NCBI RefSeq assembly: GCF_900102965.1
Contig: NZ_FNGM01000003.1
Span: 1-64,000 of the forward strand
Reading direction: 5' to 3'
DNA: 64,000 bases
Source: Paenibacillus jilunlii
Lineage (GTDB): Bacteria > Bacillota > Bacilli > Paenibacillales > Paenibacillaceae
Shown here: positions 50,592 to 58,094 of the stretch, one piece after another
How the letters are laid out: every line of letters starts with the position of its first letter
How positions within the stretch are numbered: the stretch's first letter is position 1
Made by a program: the position numbers and the translations under genes
Notes under the pieces: model-generated
Told to the model about the DNA's origin: nothing
What the model saw: the letters and a program-made list of their open reading frames with translations, nothing else
The model's database searches: none

Positions 50592-51587
50592 ATGGGATTT
50601 CGAATTATCAAAACAGCGGCTGCGACTCTGTTGTCGATCCTGCTGGCAGCCGCTGTGGGCATTCCCAACGCGCAAAGTGCGGGTCTGCTCGCGATTCTGG
50701 GGGTGGAAACCACACGAAAAAGGAGTCTGCGCACCATCACGGCGCGTTTCCTGGCCTCCCTTGTGGGACTCTTTTTCGGCTGTATTTTGTTTTTCTTCCT
50801 TGGATTTCATTATTGGGTGCTGGGGCTGTATGTGCTGGTCGGATTCCCAATGATCGTAAAATCAGGCTATAAGGAAGGAATCGTGACCAGTTCCGTTATT
50901 GTTTTCCGGGTTTTTGGACAAGCCGAGCTGTCTGTACATGTTCTGCTGCAGCAGATAGAGCTGTTGTTCGTAGGCCTGGGATCGGCCGGACTGGTCAATC
51001 TGATCTATATGCCGCAGACCGGCGGCGTTATTGCTGGAATCCGTAAAGAAGTGGACGGTTATTTTTCGGTGATATTTACGCAAATGGCGCGTACGCTGCG
51101 TGATCCCGGGTATCTCTGGGACGGCAAGGAACTGATTGGCGCAGGTGAGGCGGTCCAGCGGGGACTTACGGCAGCCTCCAGGGAAATGGAGAACCATGTC
51201 ATTCATCCGGATGAGGCATGGAATGTGTATTTTTACATGCGCAAGGAACAGCTGGAATCGATCCAGAATATGATGCAGCTCCTCTCGCAGGTCTACCGTC
51301 AGCTCCCTCACGGGGACATGGTTGCGGATTTGTTCGATCAGCTGAGCAATGATGTGCTGGCTGAGGAATATACCGGCCGGACTGAAAAACTGCTTGATGG
51401 GCTGGAAAAGGAATTTCAGGGGATGGAGCTGCCGGAAACCCGCGAGGAATTCGAGGTCCGTTCAGCTATTTTACAGCTATGCCGCGAGCTATCGTTATAT
51501 CTCAACATAGCCAAGAGGTATAAGATGCCGGTCGATATCAAACCGGTAAAACGGCCTGTGCCGGCAAAAGGAAACTCCCGTGTCTAG
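50592..51587 (+). CDS. Aromatic acid exporter family protein (ArAE/DUF939)
   Basis: A 331-residue protein with four N-terminal membrane helices (residues 1-140) and a long cytoplasmic helical domain. It matches the ArAE_1 family (B. subtilis YqjA-like): MGFRIIKTAAATLLSILLAAAVGIPNAQSAGLLAILGVETTRKRSLRT is the characteristic opening, and the tail region AILQLCRELSLYLNIAKRY fits the ArAE C-terminal domain. It may export aromatic acids or act in envelope homeostasis. GCAAGGAGAGG precedes the ATG. The 163 bp after the importer hold no gene I can support. Confidence 0.85.
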   Translation: MGFRIIKTAAATLLSILLAAAVGIPNAQSAGLLAILGVETTRKRSLRTITARFLASLVGLFFGCILFFFLGFHYWVLGLYVLVGFPMIVKSGYKEGIVTSSVIVFRVFGQAELSVHVLLQQIELLFVGLGSAGLVNLIYMPQTGGVIAGIRKEVDGYFSVIFTQMARTLRDPGYLWDGKELIGAGEAVQRGLTAASREMENHVIHPDEAWNVYFYMRKEQLESIQNMMQLLSQVYRQLPHGDMVADLFDQLSNDVLAEEYTGRTEKLLDGLEKEFQGMELPETREEFEVRSAILQLCRELSLYLNIAKRYKMPVDIKPVKRPVPAKGNSRV

Positions 51588-51817
51588 AAAGAATTTTAGG
51601 GTACGAAGGCAAGAAGGAAGAATTAGGTATTCATCTTTTGGTGTGAAATTACGATAAGAGTTATATGAACAAAATGTGAGTGTTTGTTTTGTGCTGCATT
51701 CATATAGGCTTAAGAAAACCAGGATATACTATATTATCATAATGAATGGATCGGCACATATTCCAATTACAGCAGCTAATTCACGGGGTGTGAATTCTGC
51801 ACTGGCAGGTGACGAAG

Positions 51818-52840
51818 GTGAACAACAGCAACGAACAATATATCGGCAAACAGCTGGTAGACAACCTCTTTAATCACAACGGCGTATTTGTACTGCCCGC
51901 AATGACGCTTCTCAGCTCGGAGCATGTCCGGTTAATCACCCAGCACCGGATTATCCTTCAGCCCCATGATGTCATTCAATTGGACAGCGAAGCATTCTAT
52001 CAACTGGCCGTGGATGATTGTACGGCAGCTATGGAGAATATTTTTGATCAGCTGCGTTATACCAAGAGCAAGCGGCTGCCGATGCTTGAGCTCAAAAATG
52101 AAGTTATTCCTTTTATCCAACAAGTAAGCGAGAAGAATGACTTCTTCGGAATCCTGGCTGCACTGCAGACCAAAGATGATTATACATACAGGCATAACGT
52201 TGCTGTAGGCATATTATCAACACTTCTGGGCAAGTGGCTTAAGCTGGACCCGGAGGAGCTGGGCATGCTGACCATTGCTGCGACCCTTCATGATATCGGG
52301 AAAATTATGATTCCGGCCGAAATTTTAACCAAGCCTGGGCCGCTAACGGATGAGGAATTTGATATCATGAAAAAACACACGACACATGGCTACGAGCTGG
52401 TCAGAGATACACCGGGCACGACGCATATGCAGGCGCTAGTTGCGCTGCAGCATCATGAAAGAATGGACGGGAGCGGTTATCCGTTCGGAGTAATGGGACA
52501 CCGGATTACGGACTTCAGCAAAATAGTAGCGGTTACGGATATTTTTCATGCGATGACTTCAGACCGGTTCTACAGCGAGGCGGCACCGCTCTATGAAGTT
52601 CTGACGCAGATGGAGGACTACTCCTTCGGGAAGCTTGATCCTTATATTTGCGGTGTTTTTATTAGAAAGCTTATGCAGTCAATGATAGGCAACGAGGTGC
52701 TGTTAACAGACGGACGGATGGGCAAAATCATCATGATTCTGGCGCATGATCCGCTTCGTCCTTTGGTGAACATCGGGGAGGACTTCATCGATCTCAGCAA
52801 GAACAGACATCTTGGGATTGTGCGTGTAATCCCGCAATAG
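51818..52840 (+). CDS. HD-GYP domain protein, putative cyclic-di-GMP phosphodiesterase
   Basis: A 340-residue cytoplasmic protein. An N-terminal region of about 110 residues without a recognised sensor domain is followed by an HD-GYP domain: HNVAVG, the HD pair in LHDIGKIMIPAEIL, HH in LQHHERMDGSGYP (GYP loop), and VTDIFHAMTSDR. These residues suit a bi- or trinuclear metal site for hydrolysis of cyclic-di-GMP. GTG 51818 has AGGT 7 bases upstream; GTG 51809 overlaps that site. It is monocistronic with a terminator. Confidence 0.88.
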   Translation: MNNSNEQYIGKQLVDNLFNHNGVFVLPAMTLLSSEHVRLITQHRIILQPHDVIQLDSEAFYQLAVDDCTAAMENIFDQLRYTKSKRLPMLELKNEVIPFIQQVSEKNDFFGILAALQTKDDYTYRHNVAVGILSTLLGKWLKLDPEELGMLTIAATLHDIGKIMIPAEILTKPGPLTDEEFDIMKKHTTHGYELVRDTPGTTHMQALVALQHHERMDGSGYPFGVMGHRITDFSKIVAVTDIFHAMTSDRFYSEAAPLYEVLTQMEDYSFGKLDPYICGVFIRKLMQSMIGNEVLLTDGRMGKIIMILAHDPLRPLVNIGEDFIDLSKNRHLGIVRVIPQ

Positions 52841-52857
52841 CCCGGAACAGCAGCAGC

Positions 52858-52888
52858 CCCTGTAGAGGATCTACAGGGTTTTTTTTTG
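52858..52888 (+). terminator. Terminator after HD-GYP gene
   Basis: CCCTGTAGA (52858-52866), loop GGA, TCTACAGGG (52870-52878), then about ten T. Confidence 0.95.
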
Positions 52889-53023
52889 CGACAGGATGAA
52901 CTGATCTATTCATATCCGGGGAAATTTCACAATAAAATGAACTATGACTCTTGTTAAAAAGCTCCTCTGAGGGCTTACCCAAATTTATTTCTACTCTAAC
53001 AATCAACAAATGCCCAGAACGTG

Positions 53024-53031
53024 CATACACT
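53024..53031 (+). promoter_or_regulatory. Possible sporulation sigma -10 box before cotE
   Basis: CATACACT matches the -10 of mother-cell sigma factors (SigE CATACA-T; SigK CATA---T). It is 35 bp before cotE, which is SigE/SigK-controlled in B. subtilis. The -35 is not clear. Confidence 0.45.
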
Positions 53032-53065
53032 TGATAGTGAATGATTGTATGGAGGAGGTTCAAAG

Positions 53066-53623
53066 ATGTCATTAAGCCATAAACGTCAAACAAGGGAGAT
53101 CATTACGAAGGCAATTTGCGGCAAAGGTCGTAAGTTCTCTACAGCAACCCATACCGTGACTCCGCCACACCATCCGACGAGTATTCTGGGGGCTTGGATT
53201 ATTAACCACCAGTACGAAGCGGTTGCCGCGGGGAACGGAATCGAAGTAATCGGTACTTACGATGTAAACATCTGGTACTCGTACGACAAAAACAAGCAGA
53301 CTGAGGTAGCCAAGGAAACGGTCTCCTATGTGGAGCTCATTCCGCTGTCGTACCTGGACCCGAGACACCGTGCAGCCACGGTAGAGGTCTCTGCGGAGGC
53401 AACGCAGGAACCTAACTGTGTGGAAGCAGGCGTCTCTCCGGGCGGCGGCAGTGTGACGCTTCGGGTAGAACGGGAATTCGAGGCGGAATTGGTGGCTGAG
53501 ACCAAGGTCCGCGTGTATGTCACTGATCAAAGCGACGATCCGGAAGACAAGGATTATGACTTTGATGGCGAAAGCTTCGATTATGATGATCTCGACCCTG
53601 ACGCCCTGGATGATGAGCTGTAG
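53066..53623 (+). CDS. cotE: Outer spore coat morphogenetic protein CotE
   Basis: A 185-residue protein that in B. subtilis is required for outer coat assembly around the forespore. The match is clear: REIITKAICGKGRKFS, HPTSILGAWIINHQYEA, GTYDVNIWYSYDKNKQTEVAKETVSYV, QEPNCVEAGVSPGG and VEREFEAELVAETKVRVYV parallel B. subtilis CotE in order. The acidic C-terminal tail (DPEDKDYDFDGESFDYDDLDPDALDDEL region) is also conserved in kind. GGAGGAGG precedes ATG 53066. A SigE/K-like -10 lies upstream. The downstream neighbour is an amidoligase-like gene rather than mutS directly. Confidence 0.96.
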   Translation: MSLSHKRQTREIITKAICGKGRKFSTATHTVTPPHHPTSILGAWIINHQYEAVAAGNGIEVIGTYDVNIWYSYDKNKQTEVAKETVSYVELIPLSYLDPRHRAATVEVSAEATQEPNCVEAGVSPGGGSVTLRVEREFEAELVAETKVRVYVTDQSDDPEDKDYDFDGESFDYDDLDPDALDDEL

Positions 53624-53695
53624 GAAGAGAATCGCCGCCGCCAACTGATATCGGGTGGGTTTTAATCCATTATATGTAGTGGGGGCGGCGGCGAA

Positions 53696-53718
53696 GAGGG
53701 CGAATGCCCTCCTTTTTT
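53696..53718 (+). terminator. Terminator after cotE
   Basis: GAGGGC (53696-53701), loop GAAT, GCCCTC (53706-53711), then C and a long T-rich run. Confidence 0.75.
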
Positions 53719-53809
53719 ATTTTTTTTTATTTTTCGCCAGAGGGGCAGCGGGACAATGAAAAGGACGGTGCTGCCCTGCCCGCGGCAGAATCCAGGAGGA
53801 GAAGGAGTT

Positions 53810-55243
53810 ATGAATGAGGGGCTTCCTACATACCTGCTATGGTCTGATGCCCAGCGGGAAGACAGGCTTCGGCGCAACGGATTGGAAACTTTGCTGGCGC
53901 CGGCAGAAGGTTCGGGACCGGGGAAGGGGATAACCGGATTGTCTGTGGCGGCCCGTTCGTACAAGCAGTATTACCGGGTCCGTGTATTTAACCTGGAGGT
54001 GCTGGAAATCCGGCCGCTCGGAACGGGGGCGGCGATGAAGCCGGCCGCTTTGCCTCCTGTCATCCGGGCGGGTGTGGCGCGGGGAAATGCAGCGGATGAG
54101 GGAACTGCCTTGGCGGATATCGCCTTGCACGATCCAGAGTGGATGCCAAGACTCTTTGGCGAAGGGGGAGCCGCAGGGGAGCATAGCCGGTCCGCTACCC
54201 CGGCATCTTCCGGCCGCCAGCGCGGAGCGGCGGGGAAAATACGCGATACAGCGGTACGGGCGCTGTACACCCTTGGTCTGGACAGCGGCGAGGTGCTGCT
54301 GAAGACCCTGGGCGGCCGCCGCTACAGGGTCGACAAGGTCACGCCGCTTCGGGCAGGCTCCGGCGGGGTACTGCCGGAGCCATACCGCGCGGCCTCGCTG
54401 GCGCTGGCCCGCTCCCTGGCTCTGGAGCCGCCCGGCCGTCCCGGGCTGCTGATGGGCATGGACCCGGAGTTCCTCCTGCTCCGGGAATCCACAGGCCGCG
54501 CCGTGCCGGCGTCGCGGTACCTGCCCATGGACGGCGTCGCGGGCTGCGACGCCGGGCCTCCGGGAACGCGCGGCGCGTTCCCGGTCGCCGAGCTGCGCCC
54601 TGCGCCGCGCGGGGAACCGCGCGCGCTGCTGGCGCAGCTGATGTCCGCCGCGCGCACGGCGGACCGGCTCATCCCGGACCGCTCGCTGCGCTGGCGGGCG
54701 GGAGGCATGCCGCTGCCGGGCTGGGCCCTCGGCGGCCATCTGCATTTCAGCGGCGTGACGCTGTGCGCGCCGCTTCTGCGCGCGCTCGACAACTATCTCG
54801 CGCTGCCGCTGCTGCTGCTGGAGGACGCCTGTGCGGCAGCACGGCGTCCGAGGTACGGGGTGCTCGGCGATTTCCGGCTTCAGCCGCATGGCGGCTTTGA
54901 ATACCGGACCCTGCCGAGCTTCCTGGTGTCCCCGGTCATCGCTAAAGGGGTAGTCTTCCTGGCTCACCTGATTGTGAGCCGCTATGAAGACCTAACCCTG
55001 CGCCCGCTCGACCGGGAAGACCTGCATGCCGCCTACTACAGCGGCGACAAACCCCCGCTGCGCGCCGCGTTCCCTCCGCTTGCGGCGCAGCTCCGCGCGC
55101 TGCCTGGCTATGCGCAGGCAGCGCGTTATATCGAGCCGTTGTTCAGCTGTATTGCCGCTGAACAGACCTGGGATGAGTCCCGCGACATCCGCGGGCTGTG
55201 GTGCGGCAAATTGCGCACCAGTGAGCGGGATATGGCGAAATAA
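53810..55243 (+). CDS. Putative amidoligase (phiEco32-like COOH-NH2 ligase type 2)
   Basis: A 477-residue protein. The C-terminal two thirds match the phiEco32-type amidoligase family of the ATP-grasp/glutamine synthetase-like COOH-NH2 ligases. Visible are MGMDPEFLLL, CDAGP, VAELRPAPRGEP, GGHLHFSG, LDNYLALPLLLLED and GGFEYRTLPSFLVSP, with Glu/His residues suited to Mg-ATP binding. Such enzymes join amino and carboxyl groups of peptides. Its place directly after cotE suggests cross-linking or modification of spore coat proteins (inference). ATG 53810 follows AGGAGGAGAAGGAG. Coding GC is far above its neighbours, especially 54400-54800, where codon choice is strongly G/C-ending. Confidence 0.8.
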   Translation: MNEGLPTYLLWSDAQREDRLRRNGLETLLAPAEGSGPGKGITGLSVAARSYKQYYRVRVFNLEVLEIRPLGTGAAMKPAALPPVIRAGVARGNAADEGTALADIALHDPEWMPRLFGEGGAAGEHSRSATPASSGRQRGAAGKIRDTAVRALYTLGLDSGEVLLKTLGGRRYRVDKVTPLRAGSGGVLPEPYRAASLALARSLALEPPGRPGLLMGMDPEFLLLRESTGRAVPASRYLPMDGVAGCDAGPPGTRGAFPVAELRPAPRGEPRALLAQLMSAARTADRLIPDRSLRWRAGGMPLPGWALGGHLHFSGVTLCAPLLRALDNYLALPLLLLEDACAAARRPRYGVLGDFRLQPHGGFEYRTLPSFLVSPVIAKGVVFLAHLIVSRYEDLTLRPLDREDLHAAYYSGDKPPLRAAFPPLAAQLRALPGYAQAARYIEPLFSCIAAEQTWDESRDIRGLWCGKLRTSERDMAK

Positions 55244-55273
55244 GGCGCCCCGGCGCCCTGGGTGCGGAGGGAT

Positions 55274-56156
55274 CAAAGGTATTTTTACCTTTGATTGCGC
55301 CCCCATACCCCGGGACCAGTTGAATCAAAGGTATTTTACCTTTGATTGGTGCCCCAACACCCCGGCGCAGTCAAATCAAAGGTATTTTACCTTTGAATGG
55401 TGCCCCAATGGTAGTGTCAAGAAGGTTGTGTAAAGAGAATAGTTACTTCCCGACACTTCGTTTGCTGGTTAGGTGGAAAAAGTATCACTAATTTGTCTGA
55501 GTATCAAGCAACCCGGGCAGCTAAGTGGAAAAAGGTACACTAATTCAGCCCACTTCGCTCCATATAAGGGAATATTACCGAATTAAGTGCCCTTTTTCCA
55601 CTTAAACCTCACGATTGTTTATTTCTGAGGATATTAAGCTCCCTTTTTCCACTTGGCCATCCCCATTGCCGAAACCAAAGGTATTTTTACCTTTGAATGC
55701 GCCCCAACGCCCCGGGTCAGTCAAATCAAAGGTACTTTTACCTTTGAATGCGCCCCAACTCCCCGGCGCAGCCAAATCAAAGGTATTTTTACCTTTGATT
55801 ACGCCCCAACGCCCCGGCGCAGCCAAATCAAAGGTATTTTTACCTTTGAATGTGCTCTAACACCCCGGCGCAGCCAATTCAAAGGTATTTTTACCTTTGA
55901 TTAGTGCCCCAACGCCCCGGCGCAGCCAAATCAAAGGTATTTTTACCTTTGATTACGCCCCAACGCCCCGGCGCAGCCAAATCAAAGGTATTTTTACCTT
56001 TGAATGTGCTCCAACACCCCGGCGCAGCCAATTCAAAGGTATTTTTACCTTTGATTAGTGCCCCAACGCCCCGGGTCAGTCAAACCAAAGGTATTTTTAC
56101 CTTTGAATGTGCCCCAACGCCCCGGCGCAGCCAAATCAAAGGTATTTTTACCTTTG
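55274..56156. repeat. Array of 13 hairpins with 51-bp period
   Basis: CAAAGGTA-TTT-TACCTTTG-type palindromes start at 55274, 55326, 55377, then 55676, 55727, 55778, 55829, 55880, 55932, 55983, 56034, 56086 and 56137. Periods are 51 or 52 bp within each block. The spacer is GC-rich (around GCCCCAACGCCCCGGCGCAGCC). Units 55778-55931 and 55932-56085 are near-identical three-unit blocks, showing segmental duplication. The array lies between convergent genes (amidoligase and GNAT). Frames shift between units, so it is not coding. A TTTTTCCACTT element (55471-55654) splits it. Confidence 0.9.
55471..55654. repeat. Four-armed TTTTTCCACTT palindromic element, copy C
   Basis: Arms: AGGTGGAAAAAG at 55471, AAGTGGAAAAAGG at 55523-55535, CCTTTTTCCACTT at 55591-55603 and 55642-55654. 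The inner pair is an exact 13-bp inverted repeat extended by TACACTAATTC against GAATTAAGTGC. It is inserted between the third and fourth hairpins of the 51-bp array, suggesting it is, or was, mobile. Confidence 0.7.
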
Positions 56157-56253
56157 ACGCGCCTCTTCCAAACTATGGTAAGGGTTGAGGATACTCGTCA
56201 TAGGATGCCATTTGAAAACAGCCCCATTTTTTACAACCAGATTTTACCGGAAA

Positions 56254-57051
56254 TCATACATAGAGCATCGTCCAGAACCCGATATCCTGATATCCAAGCT
56301 TGCGGTAGATCAGGGCGGCCTGCGGATCGTTGTAGAAGAGGCAGGGAGTTCTGCCTTCATGCAGCATATCGGCACTTAGACGGGCAACCAGCCGGCTGGC
56401 TAATCCCTGCCCTCTGAATGCAGGGTGAGTGGCAACGGCTACGACCATAGCCGACATCGAGCTTTCTGCTGCAGTAGAGGCTGTAGCGATCACTTTTCCA
56501 TCCTGTTCCATAAAGTAGGTCCGGCCCGTGCCGGTCTCCAGTGTTTTCCGCAGGCTGCTGCGCGAATCCTCCGGGTTGTTGTCGAACTCCTCAATCTGGT
56601 CGGTGAGCAAACAGATGGCATCCACATCGTCTGTGGTTGCTTGGCGGATGGCATGTGCGGATGCTGCGGTTGTGTTCAGTGTGCTGTTCAGCTTCCGCAG
56701 CTCGGCGAACCGCATTTGCTTTTCCTTGCGGATGTTCAAATGTTCCGCCACGGCCTGAACTGTTTCTGCTGAACCGGATACCATCTCAAATTTCGGGCCC
56801 GCCTGCATCAGCTCCGCGAATCCCGCCGCATCAAAAGGTCCGTCGGCGTAAGGAAGAAAGTTTCCATAAAAGCGCAGCAATACAGCAATTAACTGGCCAT
56901 CCTCCTCACGGAAGTCGCCCCACAGTTCCATAAATTCCTGTTCAAACCCAAAATTCTCCACATCTCCGATGATAAACAAATTCAATGCGGGGTCCTTGCT
57001 AACCAGCGTCATGAGCGGCCCAAGGTCCGCATCCCCAAGCTTCCGGATCAT
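56254..57051 (-). CDS. GNAT family N-acetyltransferase
   Basis: A 265-residue protein with two acetyltransferase-like halves; the C-terminal half carries the acetyl-CoA site (ATHPAFRGQGLASRLVARLSADML, then LFYNDPQAALIYRKLGYQDIGFW). The N-terminal half (IRKLGDADLGPLMTLVSKDPALNLFIIGDVENFG) matches GNAT proteins of the YkkB/DUF4081-like type. The substrate is unknown. CAAGGGGGAG precedes the ATG. It is convergent with the amidoligase gene across the hairpin array. Confidence 0.85.
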   Translation of the reverse strand: MIRKLGDADLGPLMTLVSKDPALNLFIIGDVENFGFEQEFMELWGDFREEDGQLIAVLLRFYGNFLPYADGPFDAAGFAELMQAGPKFEMVSGSAETVQAVAEHLNIRKEKQMRFAELRKLNSTLNTTAASAHAIRQATTDDVDAICLLTDQIEEFDNNPEDSRSSLRKTLETGTGRTYFMEQDGKVIATASTAAESSMSAMVVAVATHPAFRGQGLASRLVARLSADMLHEGRTPCLFYNDPQAALIYRKLGYQDIGFWTMLYV

Positions 57052-57320
57052 TTTATCTCCCCCTTGTTTTTGCTGAATCCATCCTAGTTCAGCTAAACTT
57101 TAAAATTGCACCGGCTCTGACCAGTCCGCTGTACTGCGCGATATGCTTACAGCAATTCAGCACAGCACGTCCCAGCAGAAGCCAGAATATGAAGTCTGGC
57201 GGCTCGCAGTTCTTCATTATGGCTGCAGCTTATCCGAGCCTGGACGGCCAATATGCCGATTAAGCCTGTTACGAAAATCCCTACTGCATCCTACTGCCAT
57301 GATTTTATACACTATATTGA

Positions 57321-57562
57321 TTGAACTTGTGATTTTTCTTTTTCAGGGTGGGTCGTGACTACAAGGAAAGTTTGGACCTTCTGCCGCAGCTTATCTGCAG
57401 ATTTCTTGTTTTATACCGCCGTTGGCGGTGAAAATCCGCAGACTGCCGATGCTTTCGATGCGAGCTTTCCTGCCGATGTCTTTCAGATGGACGCTAACGC
57501 TCCGTAAGTATCCAAACTTCCTCTCCGCACATCTCCCCTTTTTATGAATTTCTCATGTTCAA
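57321..57562. mobile_element. MITE-like repeat, copy 1
   Basis: A non-coding element of about 240 bp. Its ends are TTGAACTT (57321-57328) and GTTCAA (57557-57562), an imperfect terminal inverted repeat. The inner part has AAGTTTGGA...TCCAAACTT as a second dyad. Its core (57352-57507) is almost repeated at 57605-57757. No transposase is encoded. Small ORFs within 57052-57360 look like chance frames. Confidence 0.6.
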
Positions 57563-57574
57563 CTTAAATGGATA

Positions 57575-57820
57575 GGTTAGATTTGTGATTTCTATTTAGG
57601 GTTTAGTCGTGACTACAGAGAAAGTTTGGACCTTCAGCCGCTGCCTATCTGCAGCTTTCTTGTTTATACCGCCGTTCGCGGTGAAAATCCGCAGACTGCT
57701 GATGCTTTTGATGCGGGCTTTCCTGCCGATGTCTTTCAGACGGACGCATTCGCTCCTACAGCTCCAAATTTCTCTTCCGCCACTTTTCCCTGTTAGTATA
57801 TTTTCAAGTTCAATGTATAT
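57575..57820. mobile_element. MITE-like repeat, copy 2
   Basis: A direct repeat of copy 1 with the core CGTGACTACA...AAAGTTTGGACCTTC through CGGTGAAAATCCGCAGACTGC to GACGCATTCGCTCC. Right end CAAGTTCAATG is near 57805-57815. A 97-residue ORF crosses it but has no ribosome binding site. From 57821 to 58051 I see only the mutS upstream region. Confidence 0.6.
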
Positions 57821-58051
57821 AGAAGGATGGGGAGTCTACATCTGCTTGTCAATTCTGGAAGTTAGCTTACTTAGCATACATAGTGATTTTACTGCATCCT
57901 GAATCAAAAGCACATCTTTTTAACCCTTGCTGCCCTAGGCTTGCATTGATTTGACATGGTTTTCCAGCCTGTCTTTCATTAGGGCATTTCCGGTATCAGC
58001 AAGGCAGCCTTGTGAAGAGCACTCCCGGGGTAACTTTGCCGGTCCACTTTC

Positions 58052-58060
58052 TGCTATAAT
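58052..58060 (+). promoter_or_regulatory. Extended -10 promoter of mutS
   Basis: TGcTATAAT (58052-58060), 35 bp before the mutS start. No good -35 is present. Confidence 0.5.
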
Positions 58061-58094
58061 AGAGAACAGTATGAAGTAGGCATGGAGGTTAACG

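Noticed and set aside
53837-54967. 376-residue ORF antisense to the amidoligase gene
   Set aside because: Arg/Ala/Gly-rich composition typical of the reverse of a high-GC gene.
55274-56156. CRISPR array
   Set aside because: Spacers are themselves repeated and GC-rich, the palindrome is the repeat core, and no cas gene is in the window.
55602-56417. Repetitive protein ORFs with 17-residue units over the hairpin array
   Set aside because: The 51-bp period keeps frames open by chance on both strands. The 52-bp units shift the frame and no ribosome binding sites fit.
57609-57902. 97-residue ORF before mutS
   Set aside because: Runs across a MITE-like repeat copy and lacks a ribosome binding site; the equivalent frame in the sister copy is broken.
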